64,000 nt of DNA from Hibiscus mutabilis (taxonomy: Eukaryota; Streptophyta; Magnoliopsida; Malvales; Malvaceae), in the NCBI GenBank assembly GCA_019671005.1, contig CM033747.1, forward strand, positions 24,517,188-24,581,187, in the 5' to 3' direction. The notes below the pieces were generated by a model that saw only the letters and a list, made by a program, of their open reading frames with translations, was not told where the DNA came from and made no database searches. Below are positions 35,761 to 47,499 of the stretch, in pieces. Position 1 is the stretch's first letter, and each line of letters begins with the position of its first letter. The translations under genes and the position numbers were made by a program.

Positions 35761-36175
35761 CACCCTGCCTACTCCACTCGTGGAAACGCTTGGCGTAGGT
35801 TCTAGCCACCCTGCCTACCCTCACGAAAGCGCTTGGCGTGAAACTAGACCACTCTGCCTACTCCACTGATGGATGCGCTTGGCGTGGCATTACATCATCA
35901 TGCCTACTCCTTGAAGAGAAGCGCTTGGCGTAGGATTCGACCACCCTGCCTACTCCCCACATGGGAGCGCTTGGCGTAATCCCCCACCCTGCCTATTCCA
36001 GTCCAAAGAGCACTTGGTTTATTGTCATTCAACCATGCCTACTCCATTCACGGAGCGCTTGGCATAGAATCTTCAATCTAGCACCTCTATGCACAGAAAA
36101 AAGTCTCTTTTTTTTCCTGTTATGATGATCCACCCTGCCTACTCCACCTAGAGGAGCGCTTGGCGTAAGACCAAC
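35761..36175 (-). repeat. Hairpin minisatellite in the element I leader
   Basis: There are eight units of about 45-60 bases, each with CTGCCTACTCC, a short variable spacer and GAGCGCTTGGCGTA. The spacer and its borders are self-complementary in most units, with different bases each time: CCAC/GTGG, TCC/GGA, CTCCC/GGGAG, CTCC/GGAG. Outer arms CCTAC and GTAGG also pair in some units. In the sense (minus) direction it lies soon after the 5' LTR and primer site. Confidence 0.8.
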
Positions 36176-36373
36176 TGATCCGCAAATAGTCTAACTCTTA
36201 TTTTGCTACACATCCATCTGGCGTCACCACGCACCACAGCCACTAAATAAGCTTCACAGTGTTCAAGTTGGCACATGAGCACTATGGCGTTTGGTTAACA
36301 AATTCACACCACTGTATCAAAGGTCATAACCAAACACCACCGTCACATGACTACATTGTCCCATCGTTTTCTC

Positions 36374-36385
36374 GCTCTAATACCA
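36374..36385 (-). other. Element I primer-binding site (tRNA-Met)
   Basis: The minus strand reads TGGTATTAGAGC, the tRNA-Met primer site with one C-to-T change, two bases from the LTR edge at 36388. Confidence 0.88.
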
Positions 36386-36387
36386 CG

Positions 36388-37023
36388 TGTCACGGACATG
36401 CCCCTTTTACTCGGTTGGCAAGCCGTGTGGCACCTGGAATGGGTGTTACCCAGACAAGTCAGCCTTTCTCATGCCCCCTTGTCCAAGGAGTTATCTCGGT
36501 CTAGCCTTCTCAGGGTCACAATGCGCTAAGGCTTTAGAGTTTCGAATCCCGCAAGGCCTAGCGGTACCTGCACTCCAACCTCGTACTTCAGCCACGAGCG
36601 CGATATAGGGCCCTATGGCCCCAAATCGTCCCTAGGTATTTCTCCCAAGGAGACAGTGCGCCAACCGCTAGGCCCCACTGCCCGCACACCTATGCCCCAC
36701 ATGGGCCTAGGAGTAGGTCGCTTACACCAAGGAAGCTCGGTCGCTAGCCCAGGCGAGGGGGATGGTGGAGACCCGACACCAAACCACTTCCCCTTAAAGA
36801 GCTAACTAAACTTACCAGGAATGTAGTGAGTAGACGTTGCTTCGTCCCAAATGAGGACACTTTCTGGATAGGGCCTTCATCGTCTTCCCAAAGCATCTTA
36901 ACTTGCATCCTTGACTTGGTAGCTCCTCAGGGATTGCTCATATCATCGCTCATTCCACCATTGCTCGGTCCTGAACGGGCTTGTCAAGGCAGGGTCGCAA
37001 TACAATAAGGGATGACCTTGACA
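36388..37023 (-). repeat. Element I 5' LTR (right copy)
   Basis: At 636 bp it is the same length as the left copy and starts TGTCACGG, ending CCTTGACA. It is followed by the target duplication TCTAG. Confidence 0.92.
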
Positions 37024-37028
37024 TCTAG

Positions 37029-38163
37029 CTCCCGCATCCCCCTATGCCTTGCTTATGCACCCGTATGGTTGTAGCAAACGAAATCCAAACTCTATTGGAA
37101 TTTTGTTTAGCTGTCATAAATTAATTATTGAATTAATTTAATAATTAAATATTGAACGAATTATATATACAAATTTATTGTACACGGATAGAGGACATAG
37201 TTAAAATTAATATATTTATTTGATTCACATAATATTTTAAGATGTTTTATCGAAATTATCATTAATATAATTGTAATTTTGGTTAAATATAAAATGGTAT
37301 ATGTATTGTAATTAAGATAATTACCGTAATTATCATTGACATTAATCTAATGTAATTTCAACCATATAAAAAACATAGTTATTGAAATTATAACAGTTAA
37401 CAGAAATTGAGTACGTATATTTGGCCGGTTGGCCAAACTACTCATCTTTGTTCATAAAAAACAGTTACAAAAATTATCATTATTGTAATGTAATTCCGAC
37501 CGTATATTAAAATGGCATAATTCTTTGGATTACATTAATTTAATGTAATTTTGGTCACATATTAAAAAATGTATGATTATTGTAATTATGACATTTTTAA
37601 AAGAATTTTCATATGCTTTTTATGGAATTAAATGAGGTTAAGTTCAATAGTGATAGAGTAAAAAGGTCTAGCAGCCACCGCTACTCACTGGAAAAAAAAG
37701 AGTTAAAGAGAGATACGTCGTTTATTGCATATCGGGGGACGATGTAGAGGCCATGACGATTTTTGTTGTGGCTTGACATCGACATTGCATCTAGTGGATC
37801 AGATCTGCTACATTTCTCCAACCATTTCGGACGAGAAATATAATTTTAATCCCCTTTTTTCTGGTTCGTCACATGTAAATAAATCTCCAGAGATAATCAC
37901 CGGAATAATTTTTTCCCTGCATCATATAGTGTATCCACAGTCCCAACAATATGATGGGAGAATATTTCTTGAATTCATTTTTGAAAGGGTTACTTTTGCT
38001 CTAGGTTGTAAAGTTAAGATGTTACGAAGGAAAATATTAGAATACCTTATACAATATATATTAATATATGTTTCTGTACTGCACTTAAGGTAGTTGCAAT
38101 TTATACTTGTTTTCTTCAAGCAATGGGACGATAGAAACTGCAAAATGTTTTCTTCAACCAATG
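37029..38163. other. Gene-free AT-rich stretch between element I and the J nest
   Basis: Irregular repeats of a TAATGTAATTTYRRYC-plus-ATAT phrase occur at about 37272, 37352, 37486 and 37540. A 122-codon frame at 37725-38093 has no family feature, no supported start context and biased AT-rich composition, so I do not call it a gene. A near-duplicate phrase (CAATGGGACGATAGAAACTG near 38119 and CAATGAGACGA near 38158) precedes element J. Confidence 0.5.
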
Positions 38164-39261
38164 AGACGATCCAGGGCCGGTCTTGACATTTTTGAGGCAC
38201 TGGGCAAATTAAAAAATTAATGAGAAAGATATCAAAAATAGTACAGTGGACTGAAAAATGAAATGGAGCATTTAAAAAATTAAAAAGTTTAGCGTTAGTT
38301 TTTGGAGTTTGAGTTACCGTTATAATAAAAAATAGTCAAAATCAGTTTTTATCTTTGTAACGACCCGAATTTTGGAATTCGAGGGTCAGTTTAACCCGAA
38401 GCGTGCACTTCGCGTTTGGGCCTCGAGAGCCTTGCTGGGCTTCCCACTTGTTGTTGGGCTAAAGGTTTTGGGCTAATAGGTGAATGGGAAGATGAGAGAG
38501 GGGCAAGGAAGTAAAATCCTAAATTTTGAAGAGGAAAGGGTTGGTTTTTATTTATGTTGCTACAGAAAAGTTGAGAGGATGATCTCACTATGTCCCCAAC
38601 CTCATCCTTTCTCTCTCTTCTTTATTCTTCCTTGTGATCCATGAACAAAGATCAAATCTTTGTTGTTTGAGTAGAAATCCCGAAATCAAGGTTGGGAGAG
38701 TGTTGTTCATCACCTATTGATCTATCTTTCAAAGTAAGTTTGTGAGTTTTGGTGGTGGTCAGAAAATGAGTGTTTTATGGGGTTGAAGAGGAAGAGCGGG
38801 AATGGAGGTTTATAACTCCATTTCTTGTTGTAGAATCTTTCCTACTTAATATCTTAAGTTTTCAAAAACTTGGTAATTTGTTTTCAACATCTCTTGTAGG
38901 GAAAGAGGAAGCTTTCAAAGCTCAAGAGAAGAAGAGGCTTAAAGAGCTTGGCTAGGGTTTTTTTTTCAGCCTAGAATCAAGTTTAGTACACTACTAACTC
39001 CCTTGTATTCTTAGAAATCATAAAATTAGATTGCTTGTGCTTGGTTTGATGTTTTTGTTGGTTGAGAGCTTCAAATCCCATTAATGGTTAAATTCGGATT
39101 TGACGTTAAAATGATGTAAAAATGATAGGAAACTACTTTAATCTTCTTCCATAACTTGCAGGTGTGTTTTGGGGCCTAAAAATGAAGGTTAGGGGGGTTG
39201 GGGGTGTTTTACGAGCTCCAAAAATTGGTTTCTGAGCTCGTCTACTGATACTGGGTGAACT

Positions 39262-39534
39262 GGTATTGGTACCCCTTTGTTTTCTATGGCAAAACTCAAG
39301 CAGAGTTTGAAAGGGGTATCGATACGCATAAGTGAGTATCGATACCCTTTGTTCCACCCAAATTCCAGTAGCATTTTTGGGTATCGGTACGCTTAGGGCC
39401 ATATCGATGCCAATGGGTGTACCGATACACGGCCCCGTGTATCGGTACCTAGTGTTAGTTGAACCCCTGCCGTATGCAGGCAGGGTATCGGTACCCATGG
39501 AAGCGTATTGATACCCTTGAGTGGGTATCGATAC
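39262..39534. repeat. GTATCGRTAC array in the D LTR
   Basis: Ten copies of the 10-bp near-palindrome lie in 273 bases: exact GTATCGATAC at 39316, 39336 and 39525; GTATCGGTAC at 39381, 39439 and 39485; variants GTATTGGTAC, ATATCGATGC, GTACCGATAC and GTATTGATAC between them. Spacing is irregular, and the sequence between copies is not repeated. Confidence 0.9.
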
Positions 39535-39860
39535 TCACTGGGCAATCAGCCCAAAAATTATGATTTGAGTTCTGGGAACCTATAATTCGTGGATTAAGAC
39601 CCAATTGGCCTTTAATGGAGTAAAATGAATAGTAAAACTGAGAAACCGAGAATTTAACCACGTATACGAATATTATGAGTTATAACTCGATAAATGTTGG
39701 GTGACTTGTTTGTACCAACAATCACAGAGATCTATTGGGGGATGGTGTGTGGTTACGTGCCAAGTAAGGGCACTTTTGTGGTTGAGTTATTTGATTGATG
39801 GGATCCGTATACCTAGTGAGAGTCTTGCAACACCAAGAGATGAGCTTCCGGATGTATGTT

Positions 39861-39980
39861 CCCGAGGCTGTGTGACACCGAGCCTCACCTAGAGAGTGTG
39901 TGTACGTTTGCAAGGCTGTGTGACATCAGGCCTCACTCAGAGTGTACGTTCTTGAGGCTTTGTGACACCGAGTCTTACTC
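39861..39980 (+). repeat. Hairpin-unit array in the D LTR
   Basis: Three units of about 45 bases (from 39864, 39912 and 39954) read GAGGCTGTGTGACACCGAGC or close to it. The arms GAGGCT and AGCCTC can pair. The array sits in the part of the LTR where B has its CTCGATGTGAG units and C its GACACTACGGTGTC units. Confidence 0.7.
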
Positions 39981-40078
39981 TAGGTTTGTTGGTATGGTGC
40001 ATGTGTGCCATGTGAGATTATTGCATTATTGTTGCTATGTGCTTAGGTGGCTAGAGGTAGCACCATGTGTATTATATT

Positions 40079-41127
40079 TGTTGGGAGGCTCAAATCGAGC
40101 AACTGGGATAGCCAAGAGGGGGTGAATTGGATTTTAGGTGTTTGAAGTAGAAGCTATGGAAATTAAAAATAAGACACAAGGATTTATAGTGGTTCGAGCT
40201 TCTAACCAAGCTCTACATCCAATACCTTAGCTTTCTACTAAGGATTTTCCCAAATTCACTCTGAATTTCTTCCCTTTTTCTAGGCTCAAGAGGAATCCTT
40301 TACAACCTCAAAGCTTATACCCTAAAGCTTTGAGAAAACCCTCTCTTACAAGAGAAATACAAAGAGAAAACTAGGAAAACTTCACAAGGCTAATTGTTTG
40401 CAATTCTAAGCACTCACTCAAAACCTAACACTTGAGCATACATGACAATTAAGCTCACAAGTGTGTTCTACAAAGAAATTGACAATAAGTACAAAACACT
40501 TTCTCTTAATCATAGAATGTTGGCCTGTTGTTTCTTGTTGTTCCATGGATGCTTGGAGGTGTCTTTTAAATCCTTTAACGACTTTATTTCCCGCAATAAA
40601 TGTAGTTCTGGACGTTACTAACCGTTGGGGGTTGTTTGGAGTCGTTGGAGCCTTTATTTTCTGTAATAAATGTAGTTCTGGACTCTTTGGTATCGGTACG
40701 CGGGGACTTGTATCGGTACCTGTTCTTTAAAAAACTATCTATTAGAGCATTTAAAACACATGGGTATCAGTACGCTGTACAAGCATATCGGTACACACCT
40801 ACTCGTATCGATACGGCTAGGCCTGTATCGATACGAAATTTGGCTATTCGAATTTGGAAAACTTGGGGATCAAAAGTCGTATCGATACGCTGAAAATTGT
40901 ATCGGTACGAGGTCCTCTGGGTATCAGTACGGGGTCAAGTTGTATATGTACTCGGGCCCAATTTTTGACACTTTGGCTATTTGAAATCATTTGGAACTTG
41001 TCAAAAGCCCTTTGAAAACATTTCAAACATATTTTTCAAGTTTATGGACTTTGAAATATTTTTGCAAATTAGTTTAAGTCCAAAAACATTTTTCATTAAG
41101 TTATATCAAAATCAAATAGGTTTTACA
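40079..41127 (-). repeat. Element E 3' LTR (left copy)
   Basis: This 1049-bp LTR starts TGTTGGGAGGCTCAAATCG and ends AGGTTTTACA on the plus strand. It is followed by ATCTCTCCCTTTTTGATAT, the complement of a Copia-type polypurine tract. A GTATCGRTAC array lies at 40690-40930. Frames of 74-89 codons at 40461-40984 cross that array and are not genes. Confidence 0.88.
40690..40930. repeat. GTATCGRTAC array in the E LTR
   Basis: There are nine copies: GTATCGGTAC at 40690, 40710 and 40899; GTATCGATAC at 40805, 40825 and 40879; GTATCAGTAC at 40764 and 40921; ATATCGGTAC at 40785. Three further copies lie in the E internal region at 41626-41680. The element is Copia-type, unlike D and G, which carry the same motif. 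Confidence 0.9.
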
Positions 41128-41768
41128 ATCTCTCCCTTTTTGATATAACAAAACGTTTTTGTGAAAACTCCCCCTTAGTAAAATATTTTTAGAAAAAGAG
41201 AATATTTTTGAAAATATTAAAAACTCCCCCTTTTTCTTTTGGAAATTTATTTTTTCAAACCCCTATCTCTCCCTCTTTTTGTTATATCAAAATTATTAAA
41301 ATAGTTTCAAAACTAAGTTTGAAATAACATTAAGTTCAAAAACACCAATTGCTGAAAAAATTACTACCAATTGATAGGAAACATCAATTGCTGGTGTAAA
41401 ATGGAGAAAAGAGAAAGAATTTTAACTTGAAAGAAACTTAAAAATGGCTCACCCTTAATCAAGCATCAAGTAGATTGTTAGTTTAACAACTCAAGAGAAA
41501 TATATTGAATTTCAAATAAATAAAACTAATAAAGAAATTCAATTTAAACATGCCATATATGAAATAATCAAATAAGCACACAAGGCATGGCAACAAATAG
41601 ACAAAATAGTCTCATTTTGACTGTGTGTATCGGTACGGTTGAAAGTCGTATCGATACTGGTTGAAGGCCATATCGGTATGGTATGGGCTGTACAAATATC
41701 GAAGGCACGATTCTGGTGAAAATACAAGAATAAATAACTTTATAGACCTTACAACTTAATTAAATTTT

Positions 41769-42849
41769 TTTTGGACTCAATTTCTTCAATCGTTTTGCTT
41801 GCCAAGTGATGAAGAAGTGGTAATTTGGTGATTGGTGGTGGAAGAAAAGAGATAGAAAATAATGACACAATGATTTAGAGTGGTTCGACTTCTAAACTAA
41901 GCCTACATCCACTACCCTAGCTTCCCCACTAAGGATTTCCAAATTCACTATGAATTTCTTCCTTTTTAAAAGCTCAAGAGGAAACTTTTACAACCTAGAC
42001 TTATACCATAAAGCCTGGCATCCAAAGCTTATAGCCCAAAGCTTTGTGAACCCCTCTTTACAAGAGAAATAAAAGCAAACTGAAATCCCTCTCACAAGGT
42101 GAATGTTTGCACTCTAAAGCTCTCACCCAAACCTAATACACTTGAGCATACATTGACAATTGAGCTCACAAGTGTTTGTCGTTACAAAATACAACAATTA
42201 GAGCACTAAGACATTTCTTAATCAAAAGATTGTTGACTTGATGATCATTAGTTGTTCCAGGTGTTTGAAGGGGTCCTTTTATCCTCCCAAATGAGTTCCT
42301 TGCCGTTGGTGACCGTTGGGGATGAATTGAAGCCATTGGGGTCTTTATTTCCTGTAATAAATGCAGTTTTGAAGCCTTCGGTATCGGTACATGAGTGTCC
42401 ATATCGCTACATGTTCTTCAGAAACTAGCCGTTGGAGCATTTAAAACAAATGAGCATCGGTAGGATACATAAGCGTATCGGTACGCCCTCTTTGAGAAAT
42501 AGCCATTGGAGGCTGAAATACATAGGGGTATCAATATGCCTCAATACGTATCGATATGACCCCCTTTCGTATCGGTACAGATGAGCCTGTACCAGTACGG
42601 GTTTTCAACACTGGAAAAATCATTGTGGTTGAAACCCTTACTCGTTTTTGTACGGTGTATACAGTATCTGTACGGGGCTGAAGAAATGGCTAATTTGGCT
42701 ATAAAAAATCGTTTAAAAAACATGCCAAAAGCCTCTTAAAACATTTCAAACCTATTTTCAAGTTGTTTGGACTTTAATACACATTTGCAATCTTTTCAAA
42801 TTAGTCTAAAACTATTTTCTATTATTATATCAAAACAAATATCCTAATA
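41769..42849 (-). repeat. Element F 3' LTR (left copy)
   Basis: This 1081-bp LTR has a GTATCGRTAC-type array at 42381-42673 (about eight copies, several decayed, such as ATATCGCTAC and GTATCTGTAC). It shares layout, but not close identity, with the E LTR. Confidence 0.82.
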
Positions 42850-43611
42850 ATCTCCCCCTTTTTGATATAATAAAACCAACTTAAAAAATAGTTTTAGTGA
42901 TTCTCCCCCTTAGTAAAAATAAATTTTGAATAAGAGAATATATTTTGAAAATATTAAAAGCTTCCCCTTATTCATTTGAAAAATCAAAAATTTCAAACCT
43001 TTCTCCCCTTTTTTGTTATATAAAAAATGATTCAAACCAAGGTTGAAATGAAATGAAGTATAATAACAATTGAGAGTTTAAAAAATTGAAAAAAAATAAG
43101 AATTTTGTTTTAAAATGGCTCCCCCTTACTCAAGCATCAAATAGAATGTTAGTCCAACAATTCATGATTAAAAGAAATTGAATTTCAATAAAATAAATAA
43201 ATCAAGAAAAATACAAGAAATTCAATTTAAATTACCACTTGAATAAAAGGTAGGATGTGAAGCCTTCCTTCTTCAAGTGTTCTTCCTTGTGTGTCAAGAG
43301 CTTTCAAAATTTGACTTTGATCATCAATGGCTCAAGCACACCTACAAAAAGACAATCAAGTAATTTTTGGTATCCAAATTGCTTTGGATCCAATTACATC
43401 AGTTGCACAAATTTTAGTCCCCTTAGGAATCTATTTTTAAATTTCATATTTTTTCTTTGAAGTAATTAGTCCTTTTGGGACCCAAATACTTCTAAAACAT
43501 TTATCGTTTAAAACTCCAGAGGCACTAGATTGTCTTTGATAAAAATTTGATATGTTAAAATTATATTTCTTTTCAAAATTTTTACAAATCACATATTTTT
43601 CTTTCTTAAGA

Positions 43612-44265
43612 TCATCTATTTTCTTTTGATGATTTTTTTCCAAACTTTGAAGCAAATTTTGTAAATTCAAAACTTTTTTTCTCAAAATCCCTAATTTTTT
43701 CTTCAAACTCCAAATTGGTTTTCAAAAGAAAATCATTTTCGGTTTTCAATTTTGAAATCATCTTTTTATTTTTCGAAAATGAAGCATTGAATTCAAAAAC
43801 CAATTCATCATAGGCTTCTTATAACTCATCCAAAGTATAAGAATTTGAGCTAGATGAGTTAAAAGTTACCTCACCCTCTTGGAGGGCCATGAGACATAGG
43901 TTGGCTTCTTCATTTGTGGAGTCCTCATCATTACTCTACGTAGCTACGTATGCCTCTTCCGGGTTCAACTTGAAGTTTTCGTAGTTGAGGTTGATTGGAT
44001 CGATCTTTGTCTCCTTCACCTTGTTTGTTCCTTCATAGGTGACTTCAATCTTGTCCCAAGCTTTCTTGGCATCTTTACAAGAAGAAACTTTGGCAAAATC
44101 TTTCGGACCTAATGCACACAAGAGTATGTACAAGGCCTTTGCGTTTAGCTCCATCTTCTTTTTGTCATCCGCACTCCAATCTTGCCTTCTTCTTTGAGGT
44201 ACGAACGAGCCATCTTCAACAACATCCCAAAGATAGAAGACGATGAATTTGATGAAATACTTCAT
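43612..44265 (-). pseudogene. gag remnant of element F
   Basis: One minus-strand frame runs from 44265 to 43612 with a TAG where a Trp codon is expected near 43935 and a TAA soon after. The first part reads YLWDVVEDGSFVPQ, MELNAKALYILLCALG and WDKIEVTYEGTNKVKE, the Copia gag region known as UBN2. Compared with E, a block between NLNYENFKLNPEE and AYVAT is missing, removing the end of that domain and the zinc knuckle. The rest is a coiled-coil-like Lys/Glu/Phe-rich tail (YDELVFEFNASFSKNKKMIS). In another frame (43706-43437) the tail reaches IWVPKG, a segment that precedes protease/integrase in complete relatives; nothing of pol follows. Confidence 0.8.
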
Positions 44266-44422
44266 CTTATTCTTCTAATAGGCATAATGAGCACCGTTGA
44301 ATAATGGTGGCTTGTCGATGGATTGTGCCATAGAAACTGTTGATAGTTGGATTGATCGAGCTTGCTGGGATCACCTTAATAGGATGTTAAACCTCTCAAT
44401 TGATCCTCACTCTGATACTAAT

Positions 44423-45458
44423 TTTTAGGCTTTATTTCTTCAACTGTTTTGCTTGCCAAGTGGTGGAGAAGTGGTAATTGGCGGTGGAAGCAAAAAGATA
44501 GAAAATAATGACATAATGATTTAGAGTGGTTCGGATTCTAAACTAAGCCTACATCCACTACCATAGCTTCCTCACTAAGGATTTCCAAATTCACTATGAA
44601 TTTCTTCCCTTTTTAGAGGCTCAAGAGGAAGCCTTTACAACCTAGACTTATACCACAAAGCCTAGCATCGAAAGCTTTGAGAACTCCTCTTTACAAGAAA
44701 AATAAAAGCAAACTGAAATCCCTTTCACAAGGTGAATGTTTGCACTCTAAATCTCTCACCCAAACCTAATACACTTGAGCATACATTGACAATTGAGCTC
44801 ACAAGTGTTTGTCTATACAAAATACAACAATTAGAGAACTAAGACATTTCTTAATCAAAAGATTGTTGACTTGATGATCATTAGTTGTTCTAGGTGTTTG
44901 AAGGGTCCTTTTATCCTCCCAAATGAGTTCATAGCCGTTGGTGACCGTTATGGATGAATTAGAGCCGTTGGGGTCTTTATTTCCCGCAATAAATGTAGTT
45001 TTAGAGCCTTTAGTATCGGTACACAGGTGTCTATATCGGTACCTGTTCTTCAGAAACTAATCGTTGGAGCATTTAAATCAAATGGGTATCGGTACGCTAC
45101 ATAAGCGTATCAGTACACCCTCTTTGGGAAATACCATTGAAGGCTAAAATACATAGGGGTATCAGTATGCTTCAATGAGTATTGGTACGACCCCTTCCGT
45201 ATCGATACAGATGAGCCTATATCGGTATGGGTTTTCAACACTAAAAAATCACTGTGGTTGAAACCCTTACTCGTATCGGTACAAGGCTAAAGAAATGGCT
45301 AATTTGGCTATTAAAAATTGTTTAAAAACATGCCAAAAGCCTCTTAAAACTTTTCAAATCTATTTTCAAGTTGTTTGGACTTTAATACACTTTTGCAATC
45401 TTTTCAAATTAGTCCAAATTTATTTTTCAATTATTATATCAAAACAAATATCTTAACA
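44423..45458 (-). repeat. Element F 5' LTR (right copy)
   Basis: This 1036-bp LTR is collinear with the left copy. Its GTATCGRTAC-type array spans 45013-45282. It ends CTTAACA on the plus strand, giving a minus-strand start TGTTAAG. Confidence 0.82.
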
Positions 45459-46187
45459 ATTCATACAAAGGCTCTATAAGTCTTAGATATGAATTTTGAT
45501 CATTTTGCTACACATGCTTCTCAAAAGATGACATTTAACACATACAAAGCATGAATTTCACCAAATTCAACAAATTCTTACAAGTTTAAGGCAAAAAACA
45601 TAGAAATCAAACATAGTGGCCAAAAAAATGTAACTCGTGCAATTGAGACTCCCCTTAACTATATGCAACAATGTAGAACATAGAGTCATACAAGCATGCT
45701 TAGATCAACATGAAAATTAGACATGGATAACATATAATCAAGCAAATTGCATGAAATTAAATATGCCACTTGAACCAAGGTAGGATGTTAAACCTTCCTT
45801 CTCCAAGTATCATTCCTCCTTTGTGTGGCATGAGCTTCCAAGGTTTGACTTTGTTCAACAATGGCACAAGCACACCTACAAAAGTCAATCAAGTAATTTT
45901 TGGTATCCAAATTGCTTTGTATCCAATGGCATTAGTCCCAAATAGCTTAGTCCCTTTAGGAATTCATTTTTCAATGTCTTCCTTTTTCTTTGAAACAATG
46001 AGTCATTTTGGGACCCAAATGTTTCGAACACATTTTCCATTTAAAAATCTAAGGGAACTAGATTGTCTTTGATAAAAAATTATTTTAACAAAATTTGATT
46101 TGGAGCTAACTCAAATTTCACTTTTATGAAAATCTTTGTTAAACAAAATTTTTTTTTGAGGTCTTCAATTTTCCTTTGATGTTCCTC

Positions 46188-47345
46188 TTAAACTTTTAGA
46201 AGCAAGTTTTGTAAATCCAAATTATTTTTCTCAAAAGCTTCAAATCTAGGTTCAAGTTCTAAATTAGTTTTGGAAAACAAATCATTTACGATTTTTAATT
46301 TTGAAATCAATCTTTTGTTTTTCAAAAATAAGGCTTTAAATTCCAAAACTAACTCATCATAGGTATCCTGTAATTCATCAAAAGGATATGAAATTGAAGT
46401 AGATGAATTAGAAGTTACCCTTGAATCTTCTTCGATGGCCATGAGACAAAGGTGAGCTACTTCGTTGTCGGTGGATTTCTCTTCATCACTCCATATAGCA
46501 ACATATGCCTTCTTTTTATGGCTTGATCCTTTCTTGTTGAATCGTGGGAAATCATACTTGGTGTGCCTCAGCTTCTTGCACTCGAAGCATATAATAGGAT
46601 TCTTCCTCTTCATTCTCGATTCATGCCTTGATTCTTCAATTTAGCACTTCATGAATTGGGCAAACTTTTTGAAGAACTTGGCCATCTCTTCTTCTTCACA
46701 ATCTTCTTCACTTGAATCTTCTTGAATTCTCGAGGATGATTTGAGAGCAACAACATTTAAGTCTTCAACGCCTTGCTCTATCTTCTACTTCTTCTTCTTC
46801 TTCTTCCCCTTCGACATCATCATCTCATGGGTGAGCAAAGATCCCATAAGCTCATTAAGCTTGAGCTCCTTTAAATTCTTTGCTTCTATGATGGCGGTCT
46901 TCTTGGAATCCCATGAGTCGAGAAGTGAGTAAATCAACTTCTTCACAATCTTGTTCTCCGGAATCACCTTTTTAAATCCTTTAAGCTCGTTTACAATGGT
47001 GGAGAACCGATCAAACATAGCTTTGATGTCTTCTTTCGGGTCCATCTCGAAGTTCTCATAGTTGAGGTTGAGAAAACCAATCTTGGTTTCCTTCACCTCA
47101 TTTGTTCCTTCATATGTGACTTCAAGTTTGTCTCATACTTTCTTGCCATCTTCACAAGAAGAATCTTTGGCATATTCTTCTAGACCAAGTGTACAAAAGA
47201 GAATGTGCAAGGCCTTTGCGTTTAGCTCCATCTTCTTACGATCATCCGCACTCTGTTCTGCATTGCTTCTTTGTGGAACGAACGAGCCATCAAGCATAAT
47301 ATTCCAAAGATAATAGTCCTTGTTTCTCATGAAGTACATTATCAT
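46188..47345 (-). pseudogene. gag of element E (Copia-type, near full length, stops)
   Basis: A single minus-strand frame from 47345 to 46188 covers 386 codons with three in-frame stops: TGA for Trp near 47130, one after the Lys run near 46783, and one near 46640. It reads YYLWNIMLDGSFVPQ, MELNAKALHILFCTLG, DKLEVTYEGTNEVKE and NLNYENFEMDPKED, then the UBN2-type helix region (IVNELKGFKKVIPENKIV). A CTT-repeat encodes a Lys run. The zinc knuckle follows as CFECKKLRHTKYDF, with the last Cys lost, and then a coiled-coil tail (YDELVLEFKALFLKNKRLIS). These are structural proteins of Copia-type particles, and gene order and strand fit E. Confidence 0.87.
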
Positions 47346-47485
47346 AATCTTTCAATAAAAGTAGTTGGTCCCGTCGAATAAAGGTGGCCTATCGATAGAT
47401 TACGCCATGAACTTCGGTTGATGTAGAAATAACTTGAGCTCTTAAGGATAGACTCTTATGATGTTAATCTGAAGTAAGAGATCTC

Positions 47486-47497
47486 GCTCTGATACCA
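47486..47497 (-). other. Element E primer-binding site (tRNA-Met)
   Basis: The minus strand reads TGGTATCAGAGC, two bases from the right LTR at 47500. Confidence 0.9.
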
Positions 47498-47499
47498 AT

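Larger units (their letters stand above)
30916..37023 (-). mobile_element. Element I: Ty3/gypsy retrotransposon (Galadriel-like), minus strand
   Basis: Two 636-bp LTRs begin TGTCACGGACATGCC and end CCTTGACA. The perfect 5-bp duplication TCTAG flanks the element at 30911-30915 and 37024-37028. A tRNA-Met primer site beside the right LTR and a pyrimidine tract (TTCTCCCCCACTTCC) after the left one set the minus orientation. The internal region (4.8 kb) holds a long leader with a hairpin minisatellite, a gag frame and a decayed, mostly deleted pol region. I counted about 31 differences between the LTRs by eye (near 5 %, mostly transitions), so it is relatively young for this window. Confidence 0.93.
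41769..45458 (-). mobile_element. Element F: second gag-only Copia-type element, nested in E
   Basis: The LTRs 41769-42849 and 44423-45458 align throughout (shared CTTGCCAAGTGRTG, CTACATCCACTACC and TTATTATATCAAAACAAATA blocks). Ends are decayed: starts TTTTGGACTC and TTTTAGGCTT, left end CCTAATA, right end CTTAACA. The decayed primer-site complement CTCTGATACTA (44410-44420) lies next to the right LTR, and ATCTCCCCCTTTTTGATAT follows the left LTR. The internal region is only 1.57 kb with a shortened gag. E sequence resumes at 45459 with the same order as in F, confirming insertion into a relative. A target duplication is not clear (ATTTT and ATTCA). Confidence 0.8.

Noticed and set aside
37725..38093. 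122-codon open frame in sequence between elements
   Set aside because: No family feature, AT-driven composition, no splice or promoter support. Length alone is within chance for 64 kb.
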